From NCBI RefSeq assembly GCF_019923745.1, contig NZ_JAANOG010000004.1, forward strand, positions 124,001-188,000: a stretch of 64,000 nt of DNA, in the 5' to 3' direction. A program made the translations under genes and the position numbers. Below are positions 34,842 to 44,438 of the stretch, in pieces; positions within the stretch are counted from its first letter, which is position 1; each line of letters starts with the position of its first letter. The stretch comes from Aquirufa aurantiipilula. GTDB taxonomy: Bacteria; Bacteroidota; Bacteroidia; Cytophagales; Spirosomataceae. The notes beneath the pieces were generated by a model, which saw nothing but the letters and a program-made list of their open reading frames with translations, did not search any database and was not told the origin of the DNA.

Positions 34842-34903
34842 TTTCCAAAACATTTTTAAGATTTAAAGGTATACTAGCTTGAAATAGGCTATGCTGAAAG
34901 AAT

Positions 34904-34946
34904 CTGAGAATTTTCATTTTTTTAATGATGATTCTCAGTTTTTTTC
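34904..34946 (+). terminator. Intrinsic terminator after the outer membrane protein gene
   Basis: CTGAGAAT (34904-34911) pairs with ATTCTCAG (34931-34938), with further pairing inside, and is followed by an eight-T tract. Confidence 0.75.
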
Positions 34947-35001
34947 TCGCATAAATGCTTAATTTCGAACTAATGTTTTACCCTAATCATCCAACCTTAC
35001 A

Positions 35002-35967
35002 ATGACTGAACCTCTTTTGGTTGAAGACCCCAACCGATTCGTACTTTTCCCAATTAAACACAACGATATTTGGAAGTTTTATAAACAAGCGGAAGCTTCT
35101 TTTTGGACTGCAGAGGAAATTGATTTACAACAAGATTTAGCGGATTGGAAGAAAATGAATGACGGAGAACGTCATTTTATTTCCCATGTATTAGCATTTT
35201 TCGCTGCTTCTGACGGAATTGTGAATGAAAATCTAGCCAACAACTTTTTGAAAGAGGTTCAATATGCGGAGGCTAAATGTTTTTATGGTTTTCAAATCAT
35301 GATGGAAAACATTCACTCGGAAACCTATTCCTTGTTAATTGATACCTACATTCAAGAACCAAAAGAGAAAGATCGTTTGTTGAGAGCTATCGAAACTATC
35401 GATTGTGTTAAGAAAAAAGCGGAGTGGGCATTGAAATGGATTGAGAGCGAAAGCTTTGTGGAGCGTTTGATTTCATTTGCTGCTGTGGAAGGTATCTTCT
35501 TTTCAGGATCATTCTGTTCCATTTTCTGGTTAAAGAAACGTGGTTTAATGCCAGGTTTATCGTTCTCTAATGAGTTGATTTCTCGTGACGAAGGCTTACA
35601 CTGTGATTTTGCGTGTTTATTGTACACCGATCACATAAAAAATAAAGTATCTCAAGAGCGTGTTTATGAAATTATCACGAATGCGGTAGAGATTGAAAAG
35701 GAATTTGTAACAGTAGCATTACCTGTTTCCTTGATCGGTATGAATGCAGATTTGATGTGCCAATACATTGAATTTGTAGCAGACCGTTTGTTGGTTTCAC
35801 TTGGATGCAAGAAGTTTTACAATGCCACGAACCCATTTGATTTCATGGAAATGATTTCTTTACAGGGTAAGACTAATTTCTTTGAAAAACGTGTGGCTGA
35901 ATACCAAAAATCAGGTGTTATGTCAGATAAGGACACCATGTCTTTCAGCTTGGACGAAGATTTTTAG
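35002..35967 (+). CDS. nrdB: Ribonucleoside-diphosphate reductase beta subunit (class I)
   Basis: A 321-residue radical-generating subunit of aerobic ribonucleotide reductase. The diiron ligands are all visible: Asp41 in FWTAEEIDL, Glu102 and His105 in MENIHSETY, Glu163, Glu197 and His200 in SRDEGLH. The radical Tyr is Y109. The pattern follows the eukaryote-like R2 branch ([17 protein letters not shown]), also found widely in Bacteroidota. The tail SFSLDEDF is the peptide that docks on the alpha subunit. nrdA is not next to it, unlike in most bacteria; it must lie elsewhere. A terminator follows. Confidence 0.95.
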   Translation: MTEPLLVEDPNRFVLFPIKHNDIWKFYKQAEASFWTAEEIDLQQDLADWKKMNDGERHFISHVLAFFAASDGIVNENLANNFLKEVQYAEAKCFYGFQIMMENIHSETYSLLIDTYIQEPKEKDRLLRAIETIDCVKKKAEWALKWIESESFVERLISFAAVEGIFFSGSFCSIFWLKKRGLMPGLSFSNELISRDEGLHCDFACLLYTDHIKNKVSQERVYEIITNAVEIEKEFVTVALPVSLIGMNADLMCQYIEFVADRLLVSLGCKKFYNATNPFDFMEMISLQGKTNFFEKRVAEYQKSGVMSDKDTMSFSLDEDF

Positions 35968-35991
35968 TCGATATATCTTTTAATTCAAATG

Positions 35992-36022
35992 AAATGCCTC
36001 TCTTTTGGGAGGCATTTTTTTT
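35992..36022. terminator. Terminator between nrdB and the HupE-like gene
   Basis: AAATGCCTC (35992-36000) pairs with GAGGCATTT (36009-36017), followed by T residues. It serves nrdB and could also serve the converging gene. Confidence 0.8.
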
Positions 36023-36602
36023 ACCATCTTTCCAAAATCATCGGAATAACTAAGCCTATAACGATTCCTGAAATGACGAGCACCCATGAAGACATTTTGA
36101 TTTTGCTAAGTCGAATTAACAAACTTGAAATGATTAAAATACTGATAACTACTACGATTTGACCTATTTCTAAGCCTATATTAAAGGCAAATAAGGGGCC
36201 AACGATGGAGCTTTCTTTTCCTAATAGGCTTTGTAAGTAATTGGAAAAGCCTAAGCCATGTATTAATCCAAAAATACCCACCAACACGTATTTTAAAACA
36301 GAATTCTCTTGTCTTTTAAGTCCAGAATCTTTGAAACTGAAATTTCCGATGGCAGAAAGTAAGATGGTACAAGGAATCAAGAATTCAATCCAATGCATGG
36401 AAACATGAATCCAACCTAAGGTAGCTAAAGCCAGCGTCAAGGAATGGCCTAAAGTAAAAGCTGTGATAAGAAAGAAGAGGTTTTTACTGTCGGAAAATCG
36501 ATAAATGCAGGTAAGAGATAGGATGAAGAGTAAGTGATCTAAAGCTTGAATATTTAATATATGCTGAAGTCCAAGAGTTAAATAGGTATTAAAATAGGTC
36601 AT
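36021..36602 (-). CDS. HupE/UreJ family membrane protein
   Basis: A 193-residue protein with six or seven hydrophobic helices and histidines placed as in the HupE/UreJ_2 group: LGLQHILNIQALDHLLFIL, AFTLGHSLTLAL and FGLIHGLGFSN. HupE and UreJ move nickel or cobalt in some bacteria, so metal transport is a family-based suggestion only. There are no urease or hydrogenase genes in the window. It is a single gene, divergent from the GMC oxidoreductase. Confidence 0.75.
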   Translation of the reverse strand: MTYFNTYLTLGLQHILNIQALDHLLFILSLTCIYRFSDSKNLFFLITAFTLGHSLTLALATLGWIHVSMHWIEFLIPCTILLSAIGNFSFKDSGLKRQENSVLKYVLVGIFGLIHGLGFSNYLQSLLGKESSIVGPLFAFNIGLEIGQIVVVISILIISSLLIRLSKIKMSSWVLVISGIVIGLVIPMILERW

Positions 36603-36668
36603 TATTGCGTGGTTTTTGCGTAAAATTATTGAAATTCAGGAAAATAATACCAATCGACCTATTTAAAT

Positions 36669-38279
36669 ATGTCTAGTTTTGACTACATCATTGTGGGTGC
36701 AGGAACAGCAGGTTGTGTTTTAGCCAATCGCCTATCTGCCAATCCCAATAATACGGTTTTATTAGTAGAGGCAGGGATTAATAACCGTGATCCTCGAGTG
36801 GAAATGCCTTCTGCTTATTCCTTGCTGCAAAAGAGTCATTTGGATTGGAATTTTTACACGGAACCTCAAGCCATGCTAGGGGGGAGAAAAATTTACCAAC
36901 CAAGAGGAAAAACCATTGGAGGAAGTAGCGCCATCAATTGCATGGCTTATATCCGTGGCAATGCGGCTGATTTTGATGATTGGGCGGCAGGAGGATGTGC
37001 AGGTTGGTCTTACAAGGACTTATTGCCTTACTTTAAAAAATCAGAAAGAAATACATTTTTTAAGAATGAATACCATGGTCAAGATGGACCCGTAACTGTC
37101 AGTAATGCGGTACATATTAGTCCTTTTGGTAAGGCATTTGTGGAGGCTTGTCAAGAGGTGGGTATTCCTGAAAATATGGATTTTAATGGAGAAAAGCAGG
37201 TCGGGGCGGGTTATTTTCAATTCAATATCCAAGATGGTGTGCGAAGTTCAGCTGCTAAAGGCTTCATAGAACCCGCATTGAAAAGACCTAATTTAAAAAT
37301 CATCAGTCAATTTCATGTAGCCTCTTTGCTAATTCAAGGAGAAACTGTAGTTGGAGTTCAGGGCTATTATCGGGGAGGAAAGAATTTGACAGAATACCGA
37401 GCCAGTAGAGATGTTATTTTGTCAGCTGGATCTTTTCAAAGTCCACAAATCATGCTTTTGTCGGGCATAGGAGATGAAGCTTACTTAAAATCTTTTGGCA
37501 TAGCCTGTCGACATCATGTAGCCCAAGTGGGTCAAAACCTTTCGGATCATGTGTTTATTAATATGAATACTCGAGCCAATACACAAGGTGAATCCTATAA
37601 TATGGCATTGAATTTGAAGAATTTTGCTACTTATTTGATGAGTCATCAAGGTCCATTGTCATCTAGTCCATTAGAAGCCTGCGCTTTTTTTGATTCTGTA
37701 CATCAATCTCCAAGACCTGATTTGCAATTTCATTTTTCCTCTGCTTGGGCTTATGATTTGTATGATAAAAATAATCTGCCATTGTCGGATGGATTTACGG
37801 TGTTGCCCACTTTGTTGAAACCTAAAAGTAGGGGATATGTCGGCTTACGTTCGTCTAATCCATGGGATGCACCATTGATTGACCCACAGTTTTTGACTGA
37901 TAAGGGAGGAGAGGATTTAGCCACTTTGGTGAGAGGAGTTAAAATGGCCAAAGATATCATGTTATCCCAGGCCTTTGCACCCTTACGTTTACAGGATCAA
38001 GTTAATTATCCAATTGGATCGGATTGGTCGGAGGAATTTATTTTGGCACATATTCAGAAGGCGTTGGAATGTGTCTATCATCCGGTGGGAACCTGTAAAA
38101 TGGGAAATGATCAAGACGCGGTGGTTGATTCATCGAATATGCGCGTACGTGGTTTGAAGGGACTTCGAGTAGCGGATGCATCGGTGATGCCGGAATTAGT
38201 AGCTGGTAATACCAATGCTGCTGTCATGGCCATTGCTGAAAAAGCTGCAGATTTGATTTTAGATTTTGATTTTGAGTAA
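36669..38279 (+). CDS. GMC family FAD-dependent oxidoreductase (choline dehydrogenase-like)
   Basis: A 536-residue flavoenzyme that oxidises an alcohol. The FAD-binding motif YIIVGAGTAGCVLANRLS opens the protein. PRGKTIGGSSAINCMAYIRG is GMC signature 1; GSFQSPQIMLLSGIG is signature 2. The active-site His lies in YHPVGTCKMG at about residue 471 and the C-terminal Asn in AGNTNAAVMAIAEK. It resembles BetA-like choline dehydrogenases, but no betB or glycine-betaine genes are adjacent, so the alcohol is unknown. A DUF4440-like gene follows. Confidence 0.9.
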   Translation: MSSFDYIIVGAGTAGCVLANRLSANPNNTVLLVEAGINNRDPRVEMPSAYSLLQKSHLDWNFYTEPQAMLGGRKIYQPRGKTIGGSSAINCMAYIRGNAADFDDWAAGGCAGWSYKDLLPYFKKSERNTFFKNEYHGQDGPVTVSNAVHISPFGKAFVEACQEVGIPENMDFNGEKQVGAGYFQFNIQDGVRSSAAKGFIEPALKRPNLKIISQFHVASLLIQGETVVGVQGYYRGGKNLTEYRASRDVILSAGSFQSPQIMLLSGIGDEAYLKSFGIACRHHVAQVGQNLSDHVFINMNTRANTQGESYNMALNLKNFATYLMSHQGPLSSSPLEACAFFDSVHQSPRPDLQFHFSSAWAYDLYDKNNLPLSDGFTVLPTLLKPKSRGYVGLRSSNPWDAPLIDPQFLTDKGGEDLATLVRGVKMAKDIMLSQAFAPLRLQDQVNYPIGSDWSEEFILAHIQKALECVYHPVGTCKMGNDQDAVVDSSNMRVRGLKGLRVADASVMPELVAGNTNAAVMAIAEKAADLILDFDFE

Positions 38280-38319
38280 GAAAATGCTGAATATTGTTTT
38301 TATGTTTAAAACACGAATT

Positions 38320-38754
38320 ATGAAAAACCTATTATTAACATTCGCGTGCTTTTGCACGACCTTTTACCTTATGGCACAGAAAGCTGATGTGAACTCTTTG
38401 AGAGAGGCGGAATTGAATCGATTTAAAATTATGGTAGCCCAAGATGGTGCAGGATTAGACAAAGTATTGCATAAAGACTTGGTCTATATTCATTCCTCGG
38501 GAACCCAAGATACAAAAGCTTCTTACATTGAATCCATCGTTTCTCAAAAAACCATTTATGCGATCATTGAACCAGAAGAATTCACGCAACGTGTGTATGG
38601 AAATATTGGTATCAATACGGGTATAGTTAATGTAACTAATAAAAAGGATGGAGCCTTTTTACCTGTCAACCGTTTGAAATTTACCGATATTTTTATCTTT
38701 GAAAATGGCCGTTGGCAAATGCTTTCTTGGCAATCCTTGAAGATTAATAAGTAA
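38320..38754 (+). CDS. Exported NTF2-like / DUF4440 protein
   Basis: A 144-residue protein with signal peptide (MKNLLLTFACFC, ending LMAQ) and a small cone-shaped NTF2-like fold: LREAELNRFKIMVAQDGAGLDKVLHKDLVYIHSSG, then a repeated NTGIVNVTNKK strand and a final WQMLSWQSLKI strand. The ATG at 38320 is chosen because it starts the signal peptide; earlier starts overlap the GMC gene. Members of this fold include enzymes and binding proteins, so function is open. Its stop codon region overlaps the end of bioA by 11 bases in convergent orientation. Confidence 0.78.
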   Translation: MKNLLLTFACFCTTFYLMAQKADVNSLREAELNRFKIMVAQDGAGLDKVLHKDLVYIHSSGTQDTKASYIESIVSQKTIYAIIEPEEFTQRVYGNIGINTGIVNVTNKKDGAFLPVNRLKFTDIFIFENGRWQMLSWQSLKINK

Positions 38755-40051
38755 TTCGCAGTTCTTCTGCGAATGCTTCCAAAGCTTGATAAATGAGATT
38801 TAATTCCTCATTTTTTATGCAATAAGGAGCCAAAATATATAGTGTATTTCCTAGGGGTCTTAATAAGATCCCTTTTTTTATGAAATATTGGTAGGCAATA
38901 TCACGGAGCGGGTGCATGTAGCCAGTGGCTTCTCCAACCTGTAAATCCAAGGCTAGGATGGTTCCCTGTTGCCGAATATTGTGTAAAATTGGATGATTGC
39001 GCTGTGAATCAGCCCAATGTTTATGCGCGAGCATGATTCGTTCAATATTGACCCAAGTTTCTTCTTTTTCCATTAAGTCCAAACTTGCATTAGCCGCAGC
39101 ACATGCCAGTGGATTGGCCGTGAATGAGTGGGAGTGAAACAAGGTCTTTTTGCGGTCGTTGGACAAAAAGCTATCAAATAATTCATTAGAGCAACAGGTT
39201 ACTCCCATGGCCATCATGCCTCCTGTAAGGCCTTTTGATAGACAAACGATATCTGGTTTTTCTTGCAAATAATCCATGGCAAACCATTTTCCCGTCCTGC
39301 CAAAACCCGTCATGATTTCATCGGCTATGCATAATAAACCATGCTGATGGGCTAGTTGGATTAATGTATCTAGAGTGCTAGGCTCATACATCAGCATTCC
39401 ACCGGCACCTTGAACCAAAGGTTCAAAAATAAAGGCGGCATATTCATCAGGAGCTGAGGCTAATTTGGATTTCATATCCTCAATACAGGCTTCTGGGTTA
39501 TTCGGTTGGGTAATGAATTCCACTTCGAAAAGCATGTCTTGGAAGGGAGCATTGAAAGAGCTGGGAGCTCCCAAACTCATAGCACCGAAGGTATCTCCGT
39601 GGTAAGCGTCTTGTAAAGCTAGGATTTTTCTTTTTTTGGTATTTCCTTGATTGTGGAAAAATTGCAGTGCCATTTTGATACCTACTTCCACGGCCGTACT
39701 TCCATTATCGGAGAAAAATACTTTTTGGAAATGCTTCGGCAAATGTCCTAGGAGTCTTTCCGACAAAGTAATGGCTGGTTCATGGGTGAATCCAGCAAAA
39801 ATTACTTGTTCTATTTTAAGAGCTTGTTCGTAAATCTTTTGGGCCATGTAGGGATGCCCATGTCCATGGATGTTTACCCACCATGAACTGATTGCATCCA
39901 AGTATTTTTCTTCATTTTCTCCATACAACCAGCATCCTTCTCCTCTAGTAATGGGAATGGAAAAGGGTTCTATTTGGTGTTGAGTGAATGGGTGCCAAAT
40001 GACGGCTGCATCCCTTTGAACGTATGAATTATAAATGGACTTGTTGGGCAT
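38744..40051 (-). CDS. bioA: Adenosylmethionine-8-amino-7-oxononanoate aminotransferase
   Basis: A 435-residue PLP enzyme converting KAPA to DAPA in biotin synthesis. HPFTQH near residue 20 and GEGCWLYGENEEKYLDAISSWW are characteristic of BioA. ADEIMTGFGRTGKWFA and the Lys in LSKGLTGGMM hold PLP. The start overlaps bioD by 23 bases. Last gene of bioF-bioD-bioA. bioB, and the early pimelate genes bioC/H, are not in the window. Confidence 0.95.
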   Translation of the reverse strand: MPNKSIYNSYVQRDAAVIWHPFTQHQIEPFSIPITRGEGCWLYGENEEKYLDAISSWWVNIHGHGHPYMAQKIYEQALKIEQVIFAGFTHEPAITLSERLLGHLPKHFQKVFFSDNGSTAVEVGIKMALQFFHNQGNTKKRKILALQDAYHGDTFGAMSLGAPSSFNAPFQDMLFEVEFITQPNNPEACIEDMKSKLASAPDEYAAFIFEPLVQGAGGMLMYEPSTLDTLIQLAHQHGLLCIADEIMTGFGRTGKWFAMDYLQEKPDIVCLSKGLTGGMMAMGVTCCSNELFDSFLSNDRKKTLFHSHSFTANPLACAAANASLDLMEKEETWVNIERIMLAHKHWADSQRNHPILHNIRQQGTILALDLQVGEATGYMHPLRDIAYQYFIKKGILLRPLGNTLYILAPYCIKNEELNLIYQALEAFAEELRITY

Positions 40052-40640
40052 AATGATCTATAGCAGCTTCATTGATGGATTGCTCTTCATTGACGCGTAA
40101 AAGTAAAGGCAATTGCGTGTAATTGAGAATAAATTTTTCTCCAGATGTATTTTCTGGACCATTAAATACAATACCTAAAACAGGTATGTCTTTTTGTTTT
40201 AGCAATTCAAAACTCAATAAAGTATGGTTGATGCTTCCCAAATAATTTTTGCTGACTAAAATAACAGGAGCATTGAAGGATTTTATTAAGTCGATGTTGG
40301 TTTGTTGATCGTTGATAGGGACCATTAAACCTCCAGCTAATTCAATCACCAATGAATTTGAGCTTTCGGGTTTTTGGAATTGGTTTAATTCAATGGTAAT
40401 TCCATCCAATTCTGCGGCAGTATGAGGAGACAGAGGTTGGCTTAGTCGGTAGGTAGAAGGCCAAATCGTTAATTTGGGGTGTTTTACCCATTGCTGAATC
40501 CAATAGGCATCTCCTTGGTCCAAATCTCCAGATTGAATAGGTTTCCAATAATCGGCCTTGAGGGCTTTCGTTAAGATAGCGGAAACAACAGTTTTTCCGA
40601 TTTCTGTTCCAATTCCAGCTACGATGATAGTCTGACTCAT
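40029..40640 (-). CDS. bioD: Dethiobiotin synthetase
   Basis: A 203-residue ATP-dependent carboxylase that closes the ureido ring of biotin. The P-loop is GIGTEIGKTVVSAIL. The substrate segment WKPIQSG and the later VELAGGLMVPI are diagnostic. The start overlaps bioF by four bases and the end overlaps bioA by 23, so all three are translationally linked. Slightly shorter than E. coli BioD (225). Confidence 0.94.
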   Translation of the reverse strand: MSQTIIVAGIGTEIGKTVVSAILTKALKADYWKPIQSGDLDQGDAYWIQQWVKHPKLTIWPSTYRLSQPLSPHTAAELDGITIELNQFQKPESSNSLVIELAGGLMVPINDQQTNIDLIKSFNAPVILVSKNYLGSINHTLLSFELLKQKDIPVLGIVFNGPENTSGEKFILNYTQLPLLLRVNEEQSINEAAIDHYAQQVHL

Positions 40641-41779
40641 ATATTTGATTCTAATAATTGAATTAAATCAAGCATGTCCTGTTCTTGTGTAAGGGCACTT
40701 AAGGTAATCCGAATGCGTTCTTCACCCTTAGGAACAGTTGGATATACAATTGGTTTTAATCCGAAGCTTTTTTCTTGTGCTATTTTGGCTATCCGCCTGA
40801 CTTCTTGATTGCCTGGAACGATGAACGATTGAATGGCACTTTGACTTTTTCCCCAATGAGGATGTGAACAATGTTTTTGAAAAAAGGCGATGTTTTTTTG
40901 TAGTTTCTCCCGAAGTTCATCCTGTTGTTGGATGAAGTGCATGCTTGTAATTAAAGCAGAAACATGAGCTGGGCTAGGGGCTGTGGAATATATGAAGGAG
41001 CGTGCAAAATTAATGAGGTATTCCCTTAAAGCTTGAGAACCTAAAACCACGGCACCAGCATTTCCCCAAGCCTTACCAAAAGTTATCACACGAGCGAAAA
41101 CTTGATCGACAAGGCCTAGTTCCTGGACTAATCCAGCACCTTTATGCCCATATACTCCACCTGAATGGGCTTCATCAATGATTAATTCGAAATCGTAATT
41201 TTGTTTTAGTTCAACTATTTGTTGAAGCGGAGCTTGATCACCATCCATAGAATAAATGGATTCTACCACCACCCATTTGGTTTGATTTGGGTATTTAGCC
41301 AATTCAAGGGCTAATTCCTTACAGTCGTTGTGTTTAAATATGACTTTTTTACCTTTCCCTAAACGAATACCATCGATGATGCTGGCATGTAGAAGTTGAT
41401 CACAAAATACCACATGATCTTCTTGGCTGATGGAAGAGAGTAAGCCTAGATTGGCTTCAAACCCAGACCCAAAGAGAAGAGCGGCTTCCGCTTGGTGCAT
41501 TTGAGCACAGTCATTCTCAAATTTTTCGATGAGTGAATTATTGCCAGATATTAGTCGAGAACCGCTTGCTCCATTGATGGGAATTTGTCCATTATTTTGA
41601 GCTAAGAAATTTTCAAAATCTTTGATAATCAATTGATTTAGATCTTGATTTTTGGCGAGACCGAGGTAATCGTTTGAGCAAAAATCGATGAAATGATCCA
41701 CGTGTTGAAGGCTGCGTAAAAGGCCATTTTCGCGACGGATTTCTAATTGATCCAATAAATATTGTTGGATGTTGCTCAT
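40637..41779 (-). CDS. bioF: 8-amino-7-oxononanoate synthase
   Basis: A 380-residue PLP enzyme that condenses pimeloyl thioester with L-alanine. FCSNDYLGLA near the N-terminus, GSGFEANLGLLSSI, DEAHSGGVYGHKGAG and FGKAWGNAGA (PLP Lys) are the standard motifs. I place the start at the ATG at 41779; a longer frame would begin inside the likely promoter. First gene of the operon. Confidence 0.95.
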   Translation of the reverse strand: MSNIQQYLLDQLEIRRENGLLRSLQHVDHFIDFCSNDYLGLAKNQDLNQLIIKDFENFLAQNNGQIPINGASGSRLISGNNSLIEKFENDCAQMHQAEAALLFGSGFEANLGLLSSISQEDHVVFCDQLLHASIIDGIRLGKGKKVIFKHNDCKELALELAKYPNQTKWVVVESIYSMDGDQAPLQQIVELKQNYDFELIIDEAHSGGVYGHKGAGLVQELGLVDQVFARVITFGKAWGNAGAVVLGSQALREYLINFARSFIYSTAPSPAHVSALITSMHFIQQQDELREKLQKNIAFFQKHCSHPHWGKSQSAIQSFIVPGNQEVRRIAKIAQEKSFGLKPIVYPTVPKGEERIRITLSALTQEQDMLDLIQLLESNI

Positions 41780-41800
41780 GATATTCAGGCAATAAAAGTA

Positions 41801-41808
41801 CAAAAATA
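41801..41808 (-). promoter_or_regulatory. -7 element of the biotin operon
   Basis: On the minus strand this is TATTTTTG, a perfect TAnnTTTG match, giving a start near 41794 and a leader of about 15 bases. The -33 element is unclear. It supports the ATG at 41779 as the bioF start. Confidence 0.42.
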
Positions 41809-42088
41809 ATGAGCCCTAGCGGGTAAATACTAAAGATATCCCCCAATTTTGTCCAAAATATTGATTAAACGTGTAAAAAACTTAGAAAAGGCTTGACAAA
41901 TTCAGCGATGTGACGTAGTATTGCACTGCGCTTCAATATCGTAAGCGCTCTATTCAATATTCCAGATTCCATTCCATCTATTGTTTGTTTCAAAATTTTG
42001 TAGATAATCTGCTTTTAGGCATATCACAAAATCCTTTTGAAAAGGAATCGGGACTGTTATTCATTTAAGATTCATCATTTCCCATTTT
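41809..42088 (+). promoter_or_regulatory. Leader and promoter region of rho
   Basis: A gap without genes. TTG at 41893-41895 and TAGTATTG at 41916-41923 lie 20 bases apart and fit a Bacteroidota promoter; the same site also reads TTGACA-N17-TAGTAT. A 6-bp hairpin (41928-41933 with 41943-41948) lies just after the start point. That leaves a leader of about 160 bases before rho. No ORF or known riboswitch was recognised. Confidence 0.42.
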
Positions 42089-43606
42089 ATGGAAGAGAAA
42101 CCGATCAGGAGAGTAAAAAAAGTACAAGAAGATTTACCTGCTACTGAGCGCCCGAAAAGGCAAAGAATTAAAAAAACTGGAGAAGATCAAGATGCTTCAA
42201 CACCTAGTTTTCAACTAGATGATGCTGCACCTGTTGTCAATACACAACCAGAACAAACTACAACACCTGTTGCCACACAAGTAGAAGAACCCATTGAATA
42301 CGATGCCATCATTCCTGCGGATGAATTTTTGGTAGATACTTCATTTGTTACTGGTGAAGAAAATGGGGCTGAGGCTCGTTCGGCACAAGGAAGTCCAGAA
42401 GATTTAAAGAAATTGCCTAAAGAGGAGGCGCCTGTTACTCCACAGCCACATTTCAAACGTTCGAATTACAATCAAGTTATCAAGGAATTGGATGGTTTGA
42501 TTGAAAATGAGGGAGTTTTAGAAATCATGCAAGAGGGGGGATACGGATTTATGCGTTCTTCTGACTACAATTACTTAGCTTCTCCAGATGATATTTATGT
42601 ATCACCTTCACAAATCAAAATGTTTGGTTTGAAAACAGGAGATACCATTAAAGGGAGTATTCGTCCACCTAAAGAGGGAGAAAAATATTTTGCTTTATTA
42701 AAGATTGAAACAGTTAATGGTAAGACCACGGATGAAATTCGTGATCGCATCAACTTTGAATATTTGACCCCTTTATTTCCAGAAGAAAAGTTGAATTTGT
42801 CTACTTCGGCAGATAATTATTCTACACGTATTTTGGATTTATTTGCCCCAATTGGTAAAGGGCAGCGTGGTATGATTGTGGCACAACCAAAGACCGGTAA
42901 GACAGTCTTATTAAAGGATATTGCCAATGCCATTTCTCGTAACCATCCGGAAGTTTATTTGATCATTTTATTGATTGATGAGCGCCCTGAAGAGGTAACG
43001 GATATGCAACGTTCCGTACGTGCCGAGGTAATATCTTCTACTTTTGATGAGCAAGCGGAGCGTCACGTGAAAGTAGCTAGCATTGTTTTGGAAAAAGCAA
43101 AACGTATGGTAGAATGTGGCCATGATGTGGTTATTTTATTGGATTCAATCACTCGTTTAGCCAGAGCGTACAATACCGTGGTACCTTCTTCTGGTAAGAT
43201 TTTATCAGGTGGTGTGGATGCCAATGCTTTACATAAACCGAAGCGTTTCTTTGGTGCGGCTCGTAATGTGGAGAATGGAGGTTCTTTAACCATCATAGCT
43301 ACCGCATTAATTGAGACTGGATCAAAAATGGATGAGGTGATTTTTGAAGAATTTAAAGGAACGGGTAATATGGAATTACAGTTAGATCGTAAATTGTCTA
43401 ACCGTCGTATTTATCCTTCTATTGATGTTACGGCATCGGGTACCCGTCGTGAAGACTTATTAATGGATCCAGCGGTATTACAGCGAGTTTGGATTTTGCG
43501 CAAGCATATGTCGGATATGAATTCGGTGGAGGCTATGGAATTCTTGCAACAACAAATGAAAGGTACCAGAACGAATGAGGAGTTCTTGGTATCGATGAAT
43601 CGATAA
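42089..43606 (+). CDS. rho: Transcription termination factor Rho
   Basis: A 505-residue hexameric RNA helicase that ends transcripts. The N-terminal 125 or so residues are a charged, disordered extension absent from E. coli Rho (419 residues); such inserts occur in Bacteroidota. The RNA-binding domain has [23 protein letters not shown]. Walker A is VAQPKTGKT near residues 264-272; the Q-loop and R-loop region is [17 protein letters not shown]. The Rho signature RNVENGGSL is complete. One base separates the stop from the next gene. Confidence 0.97.
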   Translation: MEEKPIRRVKKVQEDLPATERPKRQRIKKTGEDQDASTPSFQLDDAAPVVNTQPEQTTTPVATQVEEPIEYDAIIPADEFLVDTSFVTGEENGAEARSAQGSPEDLKKLPKEEAPVTPQPHFKRSNYNQVIKELDGLIENEGVLEIMQEGGYGFMRSSDYNYLASPDDIYVSPSQIKMFGLKTGDTIKGSIRPPKEGEKYFALLKIETVNGKTTDEIRDRINFEYLTPLFPEEKLNLSTSADNYSTRILDLFAPIGKGQRGMIVAQPKTGKTVLLKDIANAISRNHPEVYLIILLIDERPEEVTDMQRSVRAEVISSTFDEQAERHVKVASIVLEKAKRMVECGHDVVILLDSITRLARAYNTVVPSSGKILSGGVDANALHKPKRFFGAARNVENGGSLTIIATALIETGSKMDEVIFEEFKGTGNMELQLDRKLSNRRIYPSIDVTASGTRREDLLMDPAVLQRVWILRKHMSDMNSVEAMEFLQQQMKGTRTNEEFLVSMNR

Positions 43607-43607
43607 G

Positions 43608-44435
43608 ATGACTATACTGCCTAAGGAATTATTTTCTTTGGAAAAAACCAATCACATACAGCCTGTCTGGTTTGTAGGTCATGGTAGTCCAATGAATGCA
43701 TTGGCTGATAATCCTTTTACGCAACATTTAAATCAATTAGGAAAGACCGTTTTGGAGCAAAATACTCCCAAAGCGGTCTTAATTATTTCTGCCCATTGGT
43801 TAACCCGAGGGACTTTTGTACAAGCTAGTGCAAAGCCTAAAATCATTTATGATTTTGGGGGATTTCCTCCAGCATTGCACACTTTTCCTTATCCTGCTGT
43901 AGGAGATTCGGAAGAGGCTAACTTGTTGGCTACTCACAGTGGAAAGATTCATGCAACAACTGAGTGGGGCTTAGATCATGGGGCATGGACTGTTTTATGT
44001 CATTTATTCCCTAATGCGGAACTTCCTTGTTTTGAGGTTTCTATAGATTATGGACAGCCTTTGGAATACCATGTCAGTTTAGCACAAGAATTACAGTTTT
44101 TGCGAGAAAGGGGTGTTTTGATATTAGGTAGTGGGAATATCGTTCATAACTTAAGAGCAAGTATGGCCAATTTGGGAAATGGACGTGAAGCTTTTGGCTA
44201 TGATTGGGCACAGGAATTTGATGCTTGGTCAAGTCAAAAAATCCAAGATAAGGATTTGAAAGCCTTAATAAATTACGAAGGAGCACCGGGTGGGATGGAA
44301 TCAGTTCCAACACCAGACCATTATATACCGATGTTATATTCCTTGGCTTTAGCTAGAAAAGGAGAAGATGTCCATTTTACCTATGATGAATTGGTTTATG
44401 GAGGGATTTCTATGCGTTGCTTTGAAATCAAATAA
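43608..44435 (+). CDS. Class III extradiol dioxygenase, YgiD/LigB family
   Basis: A 275-residue metal enzyme like E. coli YgiD and plant DOPA 4,5-dioxygenase. The metal-binding histidines are in VGHGSPMNAL, SAHWLTRG and LGSGNIVHNL; LDHGAWTVLCHLFP and PTPDHYIPMLY are also conserved. Enzymes of this group cleave catechols; the true substrate in bacteria is uncertain. It starts one base after rho, so it is presumably cotranscribed, a link without an obvious functional meaning. Its stop lies three bases from the converging rocD stop. Confidence 0.88.
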   Translation: MTILPKELFSLEKTNHIQPVWFVGHGSPMNALADNPFTQHLNQLGKTVLEQNTPKAVLIISAHWLTRGTFVQASAKPKIIYDFGGFPPALHTFPYPAVGDSEEANLLATHSGKIHATTEWGLDHGAWTVLCHLFPNAELPCFEVSIDYGQPLEYHVSLAQELQFLRERGVLILGSGNIVHNLRASMANLGNGREAFGYDWAQEFDAWSSQKIQDKDLKALINYEGAPGGMESVPTPDHYIPMLYSLALARKGEDVHFTYDELVYGGISMRCFEIK

Positions 44436-44438
44436 ATA

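Noticed and set aside
41893-41921. TTGACA-N17-TAGTAT, an E. coli-type promoter before rho
   Set aside because: In Bacteroidota the primary sigma factor prefers TTG/TTTG and TAnnTTTG. The same site fits that class (TTG-N20-TAGTATTG), so the sigma-70 reading is not needed.
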